Below are positions 34,377 to 43,683 of a stretch of 64,000 nucleotides of DNA, in pieces. The position numbers were made by a program, and so were the translations under genes. Within the stretch, counting starts at the first letter, position 1, and each line of letters starts with the position of its first letter. Under the pieces are notes generated by a model. The model ran no database searches and was not told the DNA's origin. It was given only the letters and a program-made list of their open reading frames with translations. Origin of the DNA: CAYUHJ01 sp964444365 (lineage in GTDB: Bacteria; Planctomycetota; Planctomycetia; Gemmatales; Gemmataceae). The DNA lies in contig CAYUHJ010000001.1 of the NCBI GenBank assembly GCA_964444365.1, positions 62,001-126,000 of the forward strand, in the 5' to 3' direction.

Positions 34377-34799
34377 ATGACGAAGTTGACCCCCGACCCG
34401 ATCGACCATGTCTCCCTCACGGAGTCGGTTCGCACCCCACACTGTGGGGGTGTCGTGCTCTTCCTGGGAACCGTCCGCGACCTGACCGGGGAAGTGGTGA
34501 CGGCCCACCTGGACTACGACGCCTACGCACCGATGGCCGAGAAAAAGCTCGCGGACATCGAGGCCGAGGTGCGGGCGAAGTGGCCGGTCGGCGGGGTGGC
34601 GATGGTCCACCGGGTCGGCCGGCTCGAAGTCGGGGACGTGGCCGTGGCGGTCGCGGTCAGTTGCCCGCACCGGGCGGAGGCGTTCGCGGCGTGCCGGTTC
34701 GCCATCGACGCGGTGAAGGAACTCGTCCCCATCTGGAAGCGCGAGACCGCCCCCGACGGCACCGGCGACTGGGTCCACCCGAACGAGGCTTCCCGATGA
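34377..34799 (+). CDS. moaE: Molybdopterin synthase catalytic subunit
   Basis: A 140-residue MoaE with LFLGTVRDLTGEVVTAHLDYDAY (about 28-50), MVHRVGRLEVGD (about 76-87), CPHRAEAFAACRFAID and the catalytic lysines Lys114 and Lys121 in VKELVPIWKRET. It converts precursor Z to molybdopterin with sulfur from MoaD, which is not seen here. It follows the efflux operon with a short gap, and its stop overlaps the next gene as ATGA. It may be co-transcribed with the adaptor. Confidence 0.94.
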   Translation: MTKLTPDPIDHVSLTESVRTPHCGGVVLFLGTVRDLTGEVVTAHLDYDAYAPMAEKKLADIEAEVRAKWPVGGVAMVHRVGRLEVGDVAVAVAVSCPHRAEAFAACRFAIDAVKELVPIWKRETAPDGTGDWVHPNEASR

Positions 34800-35092
34800 T
34801 TCCGTGCCCCTGTTGCCGGGCGAGTAACGACGTCGGCCCGACGTGCCGGCGGTGCAGGGCGGACCTGTCGCTGCTGTTCACCCTCGACGCGCGGCGGGAC
34901 GTCTTGATCTCGGAAGCCCGACGGCTGGCGGCCGACTCGCCGCGGCAGGCGTTGGGCTACGTGGAGCAGGCGGAAGCTCTGCGACCCGCGCCGGAGTTGC
35001 GCCGGATGCGGGCCGCACTACTGGTTCTGGCGGGGGACTTCGCGGCAGCGGTCCGGTCCCGGCCGCCGGGCGGTTCTCCCCCGGCGGGCTGA
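34796..35092 (+). CDS. Small zinc-ribbon protein with TPR-like helices
   Basis: A 98-residue protein. Residues 1-21 hold a double Cys-x-x-Cys zinc ribbon (CPCC and CRRC), followed by two helices (SPRQALGYVEQAEALRPAPELRRMRAALLVLAGDF) that read like one TPR unit. Its start overlaps the moaE stop by 4 bases, suggesting coupled translation. The stop directly abuts the stop of the convergent FG-GAP gene. Function unknown. Confidence 0.75.
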   Translation: MIPCPCCRASNDVGPTCRRCRADLSLLFTLDARRDVLISEARRLAADSPRQALGYVEQAEALRPAPELRRMRAALLVLAGDFAAAVRSRPPGGSPPAG

Positions 35093-36961
35093 CTACCCCA
35101 CGAACACGCCGGGGTTCACGAACGACGGGTCGGAATAGGTCAGCCACGGGGTGAAGTTGTTCCGCAGCAGGTCGCCGGAGGCGTACACCCGGACGACCCC
35201 GCCGGCCGCCCCGGCCGTCGTGACCGGGCCGTCGCCGGTGATCAGGTCCGGCCAGCCGTCGCGGTCGACGTCGACGGCCGCGACGTAGACCCCGCCGCGG
35301 TTGGAATCGTCCCCGGCGAAGAAGTTGATGATCTGCACGGCCTGGTTCCCGAGCAGTTGCGCCCCGCCGAACACGGTCACGCGGGGGCCGCCGCCGGGGC
35401 CGCCGCCGGCGATGAGGTCGCCGAACCCGTCGCCGTTCAGGTCGGCGGCGGCGACGAACGCGCCGTTGCGGAGCGTGTCCTCGAAGACGAAGAAGTCGTT
35501 CACCAGCCGGGACGGCGGGCCGTTGGCGGACGCGCCGGGGACCGTGAGGCCGTTGAAAATCGCGACCCGCGGGCCGCCGCCGAACCCGGCCGCCACGATC
35601 AGATCGACCCGGCCGTCGCCGTTGATGTCGCCGAGGGCGGACCGCGCCCCGCCGCGGAAGTTCGGGTCGTCGATGCCGAGGAAGTCCGCGAGGACGTTGC
35701 CGGTCGCCCCGTCGTAGACGAGCACCCGCGGGCCGCCCCCCTCGTCGGGCGTGACGACCACGTCCGCCCGGCCGTCGCCGTTGAGGTCGCCGGCCGCGAC
35801 GTAGACCCCGCCGGTGAACGTCGACTCGAACGGGAACTTCTGGGCGATCTGGGCCCCGGTCGCGCCGTTGAAGACGACGACCTGCGTGGCGACGCCGGGG
35901 CCGGTGCCGTAGATGGTGTCGGCGACGCCGTCCCCGGTCACGTCGGCGGAGGCGACCCGTACCCCGCCGGTGAAGTTCCCGAACGGCACGCCCGGCGCGG
36001 GGGTGAGCCCGGTCGCGGTGACCGTGAACGCACTGGCACCCACACCCGCCCCGGACCCGATGGTGAACCGGCCGACCGCGGTTCCGGGCAACGCCACCGG
36101 AGCGGTCCCCCCGGCGGGCGGCGGCCGGAACCCGCCGCCGGAAACGAACGTCGGGCTGGTCGCGCTCTCCCAGCCGATGTCGCGGAGCACGGCGAAGTCC
36201 AGGTTGGACACCGGCCGCCGCTCGCCGGGGCCGATGGCCGGCACCATCGTGTCCTCCTGGCCGCCGAACTGGGTTCCCTCGCGGAAGTGGTCGACCCCGG
36301 CGTTGAGGGGCACCGGCCCGCCGAACACGGCGGTCGCGTTCGGGCCGACGAAGTTCGTCCCGCTGACGTTCCGGTTAAACGAGTCGGACGCGCCGAACCC
36401 GAAGATGTGGAGCAGTTCGTGGGTGGCGACGCTGAAGAAGTCGAACTGGTCGGCCGGCGGCGGGGCGGTGCCGAAGTGCCAGTTCGTGGTGCCGCTGAAC
36501 GTGATCAGCCCGCCCCACGGGGCGTAGTCGGTGGCCGGGGTCGCGAGCGCCCCCGCCTGCCCGCGGGCGGAGACGAGGTCCACCCAGGCCGGGTCGCCCG
36601 CCACGCTGAAGCCGGTCGACGCGATCCCGAGGTCGTCCCCGAAGTTCGCGATCGCGGCGTTGACGTACACGAGCAGTGTGTTCGCGGGAATCGTCAGGTT
36701 CGGGAGGTCGGTGGTGATCCCCGTGGCCGGGTTGGTGAACGACGCCGACCACGTGTTTCCGCCGCCCGGCACGATGGCGGCGAGGGAGTCCGTCAGGCGC
36801 GGGCCGATCGTGGCGGCGGCCTGTTCCAGGGTCGCCCGGCGGGTCGGGTCGCTGAAGAACCCGGACGTGTCGAGGGAGTAGTCGAAGAGGATCGCGACGG
36901 GGTTGTCGCGGGTTTCGAGCAACTCGGCGCACAAGCGAACGCGGCGTGCGGGGCGTGGCAT
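35093..36961 (-). CDS. Secreted FG-GAP protein with metalloprotease-like domain
   Basis: A 622-residue protein. The N-terminus (RRVRLCAELLETRDNP, 6-21) is the motif found at the start of many planctomycete surface proteins. A matrixin-like domain covers about 25-265: the zinc site HELLHIFGFGASD has H181, E182 and H185, and a Met-turn-like DTMVPA is near 237-242. The third ligand is not at the usual place; Asp193 or His225 are candidates. Residues about 315-610 carry seven FG-GAP-type repeats with Ca-binding DLNGDGRADVV or DINGDGRVDL loops, forming a propeller. It likely acts at the cell surface. Confidence 0.8.
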   Translation of the reverse strand: MPRPARRVRLCAELLETRDNPVAILFDYSLDTSGFFSDPTRRATLEQAAATIGPRLTDSLAAIVPGGGNTWSASFTNPATGITTDLPNLTIPANTLLVYVNAAIANFGDDLGIASTGFSVAGDPAWVDLVSARGQAGALATPATDYAPWGGLITFSGTTNWHFGTAPPPADQFDFFSVATHELLHIFGFGASDSFNRNVSGTNFVGPNATAVFGGPVPLNAGVDHFREGTQFGGQEDTMVPAIGPGERRPVSNLDFAVLRDIGWESATSPTFVSGGGFRPPPAGGTAPVALPGTAVGRFTIGSGAGVGASAFTVTATGLTPAPGVPFGNFTGGVRVASADVTGDGVADTIYGTGPGVATQVVVFNGATGAQIAQKFPFESTFTGGVYVAAGDLNGDGRADVVVTPDEGGGPRVLVYDGATGNVLADFLGIDDPNFRGGARSALGDINGDGRVDLIVAAGFGGGPRVAIFNGLTVPGASANGPPSRLVNDFFVFEDTLRNGAFVAAADLNGDGFGDLIAGGGPGGGPRVTVFGGAQLLGNQAVQIINFFAGDDSNRGGVYVAAVDVDRDGWPDLITGDGPVTTAGAAGGVVRVYASGDLLRNNFTPWLTYSDPSFVNPGVFVG

Positions 36962-36997
36962 GGCCGGAGACCTGACGGTTGGGAAGATGTTCGGTCT

Positions 36998-37003
36998 AGA
37001 CTA
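36998..37003 (-). promoter_or_regulatory. Candidate -10 box TAGTCT
   Basis: On the minus strand the sequence gtgcTAGTCTagacc lies 36 bases before the FG-GAP gene start; it is the only AT-rich patch in this short gap. Confidence 0.4.
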
Positions 37004-37036
37004 GCACGGTCGGCCGGGTCGTGCCGGGAAATCCGG

Positions 37037-38062
37037 TCACAGGATGCCCGCCCCGCTGTCCAGGGCGGTCATCTCGGCCGCGGCGCGGTCCGCTTCGATG
37101 GCGGTCTTCTGCCGGTAGACGTGCCCCTTGTCCACGGGCTCGAAGCCCAGCGACTTGCACAGCCCGAGGGCGGCCGGGTCGCCGGACGGGATTTGGAGTT
37201 CGGCGATCCCGAAGAACTGCTCCTGCAGGAACCGGAGCATGTCGAGGAGCATCAACTTCGCGAGCCCCTGCCGCCGCAGGTCCGGGCGGACCTGGACGTC
37301 GAAGATGCCGGCCGACGGGTAGTTCCACCGCCAGCTGAACCCCTCCAGTTCCCACACCACGGCGCGGGCGGCCGGCAGCCCGGTCAACTTGTCGAACAGC
37401 CGCAACTCGCTCGGTTCGAGGGTGCCCCAGACGCACTCCTGCCACCAGGACCCGGACTGCGCCCCGCGGAGGAGCAGTTGCACGTCGTACCGCCGGCGGA
37501 GCATCGAGAACCGGGGGTCGGCCACCGCGAGCGGGACGTCGAGCTTCCGCTGGAACACGAGCCGGGGGAACGCGGGCTCGTACCCGACCGCCCGCAGGAA
37601 CGGGTCCGCCTCGGGGTCGGTTTCCAGCACGCCGGGCGAGTTGCTGCCCCCATACAGTCCGAACAGGTAGGGGTTGTACGGGCTCATCGACCCGACCACG
37701 ACCTCGGACGCGCCCTTCTGGCGGAGCCACTCCTCCGCCCGGCGGACGAGTTCCCGGCCGACGCCCTGCCGGCGGTGCGACTTCCGGACGACGACGGCCG
37801 AGATGACGCCGAGGTCCGTGGACAGTTTGTCGAACTGGTCGGTGGGGGCGAACCCGGACAGGACGAAGCCGACGATTTGCCTGGGGTCGTCCTGCTCGGC
37901 GACGACGACGGCCTCGGCGGAAAAGTAGGGCTTGCTGAACACCCACCGTTCGAGCAGGCCGGGCGTCCGGAGCGGGAAGGTGCCGCGCGAGGCGAGCGCG
38001 TCGTTCCAGACTTCCACCAGGCCGGGCGGGTCGGTGTTTCGGAACCGGCGGTACGTGATCAC
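37037..38062 (-). CDS. Tandem GNAT acetyltransferase
   Basis: A 341-residue protein made of two GNAT folds. The first (about 1-160) has VISAVVVRKSHRRQGVGRELVRRAEEWL; the second (about 190-325) has VQVRPDLRRQGLAKLMLLDML. Both acetyl-CoA binding loops (RRQGVG, RRQGLA) look intact. Planctomycetes often encode such doubled enzymes, of unknown substrate. It is a lone minus-strand gene, divergent from the PQQ propeller gene. Confidence 0.85.
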   Translation of the reverse strand: MITYRRFRNTDPPGLVEVWNDALASRGTFPLRTPGLLERWVFSKPYFSAEAVVVAEQDDPRQIVGFVLSGFAPTDQFDKLSTDLGVISAVVVRKSHRRQGVGRELVRRAEEWLRQKGASEVVVGSMSPYNPYLFGLYGGSNSPGVLETDPEADPFLRAVGYEPAFPRLVFQRKLDVPLAVADPRFSMLRRRYDVQLLLRGAQSGSWWQECVWGTLEPSELRLFDKLTGLPAARAVVWELEGFSWRWNYPSAGIFDVQVRPDLRRQGLAKLMLLDMLRFLQEQFFGIAELQIPSGDPAALGLCKSLGFEPVDKGHVYRQKTAIEADRAAAEMTALDSGAGIL

Positions 38063-38148
38063 GGTCGGTTCCTGGGCACCCCCGGCCCGCCCCGCTGAAG
38101 CATGTCAGGGCGAGAGGGCTCCGGTCCGGGCGGTGCGGGGGTCATCCC

Positions 38149-38154
38149 TAATAT
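38149..38154 (+). promoter_or_regulatory. Candidate -10 box TAATAT
   Basis: The sequence ccctaatataacc lies 59 bases before the PQQ-like propeller gene; it stands out from the GC-rich gap around it. Confidence 0.4.
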
Positions 38155-38213
38155 AACCACCGGCCGAACCGGGGCAACCGAGCCCCCGCCCGCCCGCCCG
38201 AAGGAATTCCCGC

Positions 38214-39437
38214 ATGGTCCGCCCATCCCTCCCGACCGGTCTGGCCGTCACCCTGGCCCTGCTCGGCGTCGCCGCCGACTGGCCCAACCTCCACGGCCCG
38301 AACCGCGACGGCCACTCCCCCGAAGTCGGGTTGAAGTGGGACTGGCCGAAGGCCGGCCCCGCGGTGGCGTGGAAGCTCGACGTGGGCACCGGCTGGGCCG
38401 GCGTCACCGCCTCGAACGGCGTCGCGTTCCTGTTCCACCGCGTCGGCGACGACGAAGTCCTCGTCGCCCTCGACCCCGAGAAGGGGACGGAGAAGTGGAA
38501 GCACGCCGCCCGCACCAAGTACCGGGACGACTTCAACTTCGACGACGGCCCGCGGTGTACCCCCGTCGTCGCGGGCGGCCGAGTCTTCACCCTCGGGGCG
38601 AACGGCGACCTCCACGCCGTCGACGAAAAGAAGGGCACCAAGCTCTGGCACCGCAACATTCTGACCGATTACAAGTCCGCGAAAGGGTTCTTCGGCGTCG
38701 GCGCGAGCCCGATCGTGGTCGGCGATCACCTGCTCGTCAACGTCGGCGGCAAGGGGGCGGGGGTCGTCGCGTTCGATGTCGAGTCTGGAAAAGAGAAGTG
38801 GAAGGCGACCGACGATGCGGCAAGCTACTCGTCGCCGATTGCCCTGACAGTGAGCGGCAAACCCCGCGTCGCGTTCCTGACTCGTGCGCGGTTGGTCGTG
38901 CTCGATCCTGCCGATGGTACGGTGCTGTTCACCAAGGAGTTCCGCGCCCGCCTCGAAGCGTCCGTCAACGCCGCGAGCCCGGTTCGGAACGGGGAGGAAC
39001 TCTTTCTCTCATCCAGCTACGGCGTCGGGGCCATCGTGTTGAAGCCGAAGGGCACCGAATGGGACGAAGTCTGGGCAAACGACAAGTCGCTCTCGTGCCA
39101 TTACAACACGCCGGTCCTCGTCGGCGATCACCTCTACGGGGTCGACGGCCGGCAGGAAGGCGGCGCGGCCCGGCTGCGGTGCGTCGAGTGGAAGACCGGC
39201 GAGGTGAAGTGGACCGAGGAAAAATTCGGCTGTGCCACGCTCATCGCCGTCGACGGCGGGTTCCTCGCGGCGACCGAACGCGGGGAACTGGTCCGGTTCG
39301 ACGCGACCCCCGCCGGGTACAAGGAGCGGGCGCGGGCCAAGGTGTTGGACGGCGTCGTCCGCGCCGCGGCGTGTTTGTCCGACGGCAAGCTGTACGTCCG
39401 CGATGAGAAGAAGCTCGTCTGCGTGAAGCTGAAGTAA
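38214..39437 (+). CDS. PQQ-like beta-propeller protein, secreted
   Basis: A 407-residue protein with a short N-terminal signal (LPTGLAVTLALLGVAADWP). The opening WPNLHGPNRDGHS is the standard start of planctomycete outer-membrane-assembly-like (BamB/PQQ-like) propellers. Blades end in phrases such as LDPEKGTEKWKH, VDEKKGTKLWHR and DVESGKEKWKA, followed by further blades. No PQQ-dehydrogenase active site is present. It is probably a binding or scaffold protein. It ends 3 bases before the convergent VPS10-like gene. Confidence 0.87.
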   Translation: MVRPSLPTGLAVTLALLGVAADWPNLHGPNRDGHSPEVGLKWDWPKAGPAVAWKLDVGTGWAGVTASNGVAFLFHRVGDDEVLVALDPEKGTEKWKHAARTKYRDDFNFDDGPRCTPVVAGGRVFTLGANGDLHAVDEKKGTKLWHRNILTDYKSAKGFFGVGASPIVVGDHLLVNVGGKGAGVVAFDVESGKEKWKATDDAASYSSPIALTVSGKPRVAFLTRARLVVLDPADGTVLFTKEFRARLEASVNAASPVRNGEELFLSSSYGVGAIVLKPKGTEWDEVWANDKSLSCHYNTPVLVGDHLYGVDGRQEGGAARLRCVEWKTGEVKWTEEKFGCATLIAVDGGFLAATERGELVRFDATPAGYKERARAKVLDGVVRAAACLSDGKLYVRDEKKLVCVKLK

Positions 39438-39440
39438 CCT

Positions 39441-42400
39441 TCAATCCTCCACCTGCCTTCGCGTCTTGCGCCTCAACTTCGCTTCTTCGGTTTCCTGCTC
39501 CTCGGCGTCGGTCGAGACCAGATCCTTCGCCGCGTTCGGGTCGAGTTCGACCGTCAACGGCTGGGCGAACTCGTCCTTGTCGACCGCGAGCACGACGCGG
39601 TAGAGGCCCGGTTGCACCTGCGAACCGCCCAGCGCGCGGGCTCCGGGGGCGGGCTTCGTCGGCGGGCCGCTGAGGTCCCACTGCAACCGGTGGAACCCCG
39701 GCGCGGTCGGCGCGGCTCGGAATTCGCGGACGACCTTGCCGGCGGCGTCGGTCACCTTCACCGCCACCTTGTCGGCCTTCGCGGTGAGCAGGTAGTCGAT
39801 CGTCGCGCCGCGGAACGGGTTCTGGCCGGTGAACTTTCGCTCCGCGAACGAGTACGGGAAGGTGTTGCCGTCGAGCTTCCAGCGGGTCGCGACGGCCGGG
39901 GCGAAGAGCGTGGCCTTCGCCGTCAGCACCTCCGGCTTCGCCTGCCGCAGCGCGTTCACGTCGAGCACCCAGACGCTGCGGCCGTGCGTCCCGGCGACGA
40001 GGTCCGGGGCCGTCGTCGGCTGGGCGAACTCGTGGACGGCCACGGTCGGCAGGCCCGCCCCGAGCCGGGACCAATGGCCGCCGCGGTCGACCGACACCCA
40101 CGCGCCGAACTCGGTACCCAGGTACAGGAGGTTCGGGCTGATTAGGTCTTCCCGCACGACTCGCGTCGAGCCGAACGCCGGCAGGTTCGCGTTGAGCAGC
40201 TTCCACGTCGCGCCGTAGTCCTCCGTGACCAGGACGTACGGCCGGTCGTCGTCGGAACGGTGGCCGTCGAGCGCGACGTAGCACCGCCCCTCTTTTTCCC
40301 GGCTCGGCTCGACGGACGACACCCACCGCGGCCCCGGAACGCCGGCCTTTTCGAGGTTCGCGGAGACGTTCTCCCACTTCGCGCCGCCGTCGCGGGAGAC
40401 CCACAGGAAGCCGTCGTCGGTGCCTGCCCAGAGCACGTCCGGGTTCCGCGTCGACTCGCCCAGTGCGACGATGCTCCCCTGTTTCGTGCGCGTCAGTTCC
40501 GGCGAAATCCGGCGGGCGTCGTCCCCGCGCTTCACGGAACGGTACACGTACTGCGCCCCGCAATAGAAGATGCTCGGGTTGTGGTGGCTGAGGAAGTAGG
40601 GCGTGTTCCAGTTGAACCGCAGCGGCCCCTCGCCGGGCTTCGCGGCCGGGCGGATGGACGCCCGCTCGCCGGTGCGCAGGTTCCGGCGGAACATCGCCCC
40701 GCCCTGGCTTTCGGAGTAGACGAGGTCCGGGTCGGTCGGGTCGATGCGGCAGACGAAGCCGTCCCCGCCGTTGATGAAGGCCCAGTCCTCGTTCACCGGA
40801 CCGGTGCCGCGGAGCGAGTGGCTCGGCCCGCCCCAGCTGCCGTTGTCCTGCAACCCGCCGTAGACGCGGTACGGCCGGCGGATGTCGACCGCGACGTGGT
40901 AGAACTGCCCGAGCGCGAGCGTGTTAAGGTGGTCCCAGTTCTGGCCGCGGTCGTAGCTGGCGTAGAAGCCGCCGTCCGTACCGAAGATGAGGTGCCGGCC
41001 GTTCGCCGGGTTGATCCAGAGGGCGTGCTGGTCCGGGTGGACGCCCTTCGTCGGGGCCGCGTCGAACCGCTTGCCGCCGTCCGTGGACTTCCACAGCGGC
41101 ACGTCGCCGAGGACGTAGATCGTGTTGTCGTCGGTCGGGTCGACGCGGATTTTCGAGAAGTACATCGGCCGGGGGTTCACCGAGTTGACGCGGGTCCAGG
41201 TCTCGCCGTTGTCCTTCGACAGATACACGCCGCCGGTCTGGACGCCGTCCCGGCCCTGGCGGTTCTGAGCGTTAGGCTGCTGCCCGCCGAGGCCCATGCC
41301 GTAGGGTTTGCCCGGCTTGGCCGCCGGCGGGGCCGCGAGGGTGACGGCGATCTTCTTCTCGGCTTTTTCCCGCAGGATGGTCAGGGTGATCGTGTCGCCG
41401 ACCTTCTTGCCGCGGACGCCCGCCGCGTACTCGTTCAGGTTCGACACCTTGCGGTCGTCGACCGCGACGATCTGGTCGCCGGGCAGAACCCCCGCGCTGG
41501 CCGCCGGCCCGCCGTCCGCGACTTCCTCGACGACGAGCGGGTCGCCCTTCGCGGGGCGGAAGCCGGCGACGGGGGCCGTGGCCGGGGTTTCCGGCGGCGG
41601 CCGGGTGCCGAGCGTGACCTCGATGTCGACGTCCTTCCCGTCGCGCTTCACGGCCAGTTTCAGCTTGTCCCCCGGCTTCTTGTCCGCGAACTGGTCGACG
41701 AACTTCTCGTACCCGGCGACCTTGACGCCGTCCGCTGACACCACGGTGTCACCGGCCTTGAGACCGGCCTTCTCGGCGGGGCCGTTCTTCGTGACCTCGG
41801 TGATCTTCGCCCCGCCGCCGTCCGCGTCCTCGCCGACGACGCCCATGTAGACCTTGACGAGTTCCCCGGTGCCGCCCTTCTCCGTGTCGACGACCGCGTA
41901 CACGAGCCCCCTGGTTTTCCGGGAGTAGTCCAGCCCGACGCGGCCGAGCTTCACGCTCGGCAGCCCCGCCTTCGCGTCCGGGCCGGACAGCCGCTTCCAG
42001 GTCTTGCCGCCGTCGGCGGTCTTCCACAGGGCGGACCCCGGTGCGTGCGTCACGACGGGGCCGTACACGTCCGGCACGGGCGGGTCGCCGAAGAACCCGT
42101 CGAAGCCGTCGCGCTTGCGCTCCCACGTCGCGACGATCAGCGTCTCGGGGTCGAACGGGTCGAACCGGGCGTCGATCACGCCGGTGTTGTCGTCGATGCT
42201 CAGCACCTTCTCCCACGTCTTCCCGCCGTCGGTGGTCTTGAACAGCCCGCGTTCGGGGTTCGGGCCGTAGAGCCGGCCGAGCGCCCCCACGTAAACCACG
42301 TCCGGATTCTTCGGGTGGATCAGAATCCGACCGATCTGAAAGGTTTTCGTCAGACCCATGTTCGCCCACGTCTTGCCGCCGTCGACGGACTTGTAGACGC

Positions 42401-42923
42401 CGTCGCCATACGAGACGGAGTTCCGCGGGTTGGCCTCGCCGGTGCCGACCCACACGACGTTCGGGTTCGCCTGCGAGACCGCCACGTCGCCGATCGAGAC
42501 GGTGGATTCCTTGTCGAACAGGAACGTGAACGTGGTGCCGTTGTTCGTCGTCTTCAGTAACCCGCCGGACGCGGTGGCGACGAAGTAGGTGGTCGGGTCG
42601 CTCTCGACGACGGCCAGGGCGGTGATGCGGCCGCCCATGTTCGCGGGGCCGATGCACCGCCACGGGAGTTTCCCGACGAGCGACTCCGGCAACGTGCCGC
42701 CAGTAGGGCTTGCGACCGACCGGGGAAGGGGGGCGAGTTCCGGAGCCTTCCTGACCGCGTCGAGCCGGGCTTGCAGCTCGCGGAGTTGCTTTTCCAGGTC
42801 GGCGATCAGCCGGTCGCGTTCGTCGGGGGAAAGGGCTGCGACCTGGGCGGGGGCCGCGTCAGCGGACCGGCCGGGAATGAGCGGAACGGCCGCCAACAGT
42901 GCGGCAAGCAGGATGCGCGTCAC
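39441..42923 (-). CDS. Sortilin/BNR propeller protein with inserted tandem PDZ domains
   Basis: A 1160-residue secreted protein from a GTG start (signal ILLAALLAAVPLIPGRSADA). Residues 31-60 are a coiled coil. A sortilin/VPS10-type BNR propeller covers about 85-350 with the repeats GGLLKTTNNG, YKSVDGGKTW and FKTTDGGKTW. Two PDZ domains follow (about 358-440 with AEKAGLKAGDTVVSADG, and 455-532 with AASAGVLPGDQIVAVDD). The propeller resumes at 565 (GGVYLSKDNGETW) and ends with a beta-sandwich near 1060-1130. PDZ domains usually sit in HtrA proteases; none is seen here. Confidence 0.85.
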   Translation of the reverse strand: MTRILLAALLAAVPLIPGRSADAAPAQVAALSPDERDRLIADLEKQLRELQARLDAVRKAPELAPLPRSVASPTGGTLPESLVGKLPWRCIGPANMGGRITALAVVESDPTTYFVATASGGLLKTTNNGTTFTFLFDKESTVSIGDVAVSQANPNVVWVGTGEANPRNSVSYGDGVYKSVDGGKTWANMGLTKTFQIGRILIHPKNPDVVYVGALGRLYGPNPERGLFKTTDGGKTWEKVLSIDDNTGVIDARFDPFDPETLIVATWERKRDGFDGFFGDPPVPDVYGPVVTHAPGSALWKTADGGKTWKRLSGPDAKAGLPSVKLGRVGLDYSRKTRGLVYAVVDTEKGGTGELVKVYMGVVGEDADGGGAKITEVTKNGPAEKAGLKAGDTVVSADGVKVAGYEKFVDQFADKKPGDKLKLAVKRDGKDVDIEVTLGTRPPPETPATAPVAGFRPAKGDPLVVEEVADGGPAASAGVLPGDQIVAVDDRKVSNLNEYAAGVRGKKVGDTITLTILREKAEKKIAVTLAAPPAAKPGKPYGMGLGGQQPNAQNRQGRDGVQTGGVYLSKDNGETWTRVNSVNPRPMYFSKIRVDPTDDNTIYVLGDVPLWKSTDGGKRFDAAPTKGVHPDQHALWINPANGRHLIFGTDGGFYASYDRGQNWDHLNTLALGQFYHVAVDIRRPYRVYGGLQDNGSWGGPSHSLRGTGPVNEDWAFINGGDGFVCRIDPTDPDLVYSESQGGAMFRRNLRTGERASIRPAAKPGEGPLRFNWNTPYFLSHHNPSIFYCGAQYVYRSVKRGDDARRISPELTRTKQGSIVALGESTRNPDVLWAGTDDGFLWVSRDGGAKWENVSANLEKAGVPGPRWVSSVEPSREKEGRCYVALDGHRSDDDRPYVLVTEDYGATWKLLNANLPAFGSTRVVREDLISPNLLYLGTEFGAWVSVDRGGHWSRLGAGLPTVAVHEFAQPTTAPDLVAGTHGRSVWVLDVNALRQAKPEVLTAKATLFAPAVATRWKLDGNTFPYSFAERKFTGQNPFRGATIDYLLTAKADKVAVKVTDAAGKVVREFRAAPTAPGFHRLQWDLSGPPTKPAPGARALGGSQVQPGLYRVVLAVDKDEFAQPLTVELDPNAAKDLVSTDAEEQETEEAKLRRKTRRQVED

Positions 42924-42961
42924 GGGTAAGTCTCGGTGCGGGTGGATTGCCCAGGCTTCCG

Positions 42962-42967
42962 ATTTTA
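42962..42967 (-). promoter_or_regulatory. Candidate -10 box TAAAAT
   Basis: On the minus strand TAAAAT lies 38 bases before the VPS10-like gene start, in a small AT-rich patch. Confidence 0.4.
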
Positions 42968-43154
42968 CGCCGTCGGCGGGACCGGAACCAGCACCGTCGC
43001 GGAGGAACGCAGGCCCGAATCGAGCCGACGGATTCTTTCCGAGATTCAATTTCCAATTTCTCCGATTCGTTGTTCGTGAAGGTTATAACTCCATCGCGGG
43101 GACGAACCCCCTCCGCCCTCGGTTGTCGGGTCGCGCCCTCTCGGAGTCGCCATC

Positions 43155-43634
43155 GTGCGGAACGTCTCGATCGTGCTGGTGACGCTGGCGCTGGTCGCGG
43201 TCTCGGGCTACTCAGCCGCCCAGTGGAAGGCGGCAGAGGGCATCGGATGGGAATCGCTTGAGGACGAGGCGGAACGGGCTGAAGAGCGCGCGAGGCAGCA
43301 GCAACTGGAAGCGACTCGGCAGGCCGTTGCAAACCGCATCGCGCTGAAGGAGGCGTTGATCGCCGAGTTGATCGAAGGCCGGCGGAGTCTCCGCGAGGTC
43401 ACGGCCGCCTTTGTGTCGCTGAACGAAAACCAGCCGGGGTACTCGCTCGGGATTCGGCACGCCCACCCCGGCAGCACCGACGAAGAACGGACGGCTCACA
43501 ACGTGCTCACCTACGCGAAACTCTCCCTGACGAGCTTGCCGCCCGAGACGCAAGACAGGGTTCTGGCCCGACTGCGCTGCGAGTTCGAGGCGTGGCTTCC
43601 CGGCGTCTGCTCGAACGACTTCAAGCCGATCTAG
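43155..43634 (+). CDS. Secreted coiled-coil protein, unknown
   Basis: A 159-residue protein from a GTG start with a signal peptide (VSIVLVTLALVAVSGYSAA). Then come a long charged helix (ESLEDEAERAEERARQQQLE, about 34-53) and a helical core with KEALIAELIEGRRSLREVTA, then a loop NQPGYSLGIRH and a conserved Cys pair near the end (LRCEFEAWLPGVCSND). I do not recognise a family, but the core looks like a conserved planctomycete protein. It converges with the Gfo/Idh gene across a hairpin. Confidence 0.68.
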   Translation: MRNVSIVLVTLALVAVSGYSAAQWKAAEGIGWESLEDEAERAEERARQQQLEATRQAVANRIALKEALIAELIEGRRSLREVTAAFVSLNENQPGYSLGIRHAHPGSTDEERTAHNVLTYAKLSLTSLPPETQDRVLARLRCEFEAWLPGVCSNDFKPI

Positions 43635-43641
43635 CCGACGA

Positions 43642-43675
43642 GACTCGACCGCGACTCGGTCGTCGCGGTCGAGTC
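43642..43675. terminator. Hairpin between convergent genes
   Basis: Perfect 14-base arms (43642-43655 and 43662-43675) around a 6-base loop lie between the stops of the secreted coiled-coil gene and the Gfo/Idh gene. There is no U-tract; it is a candidate bidirectional terminator. Confidence 0.7.
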
Positions 43676-43683
43676 GTTGGCCG

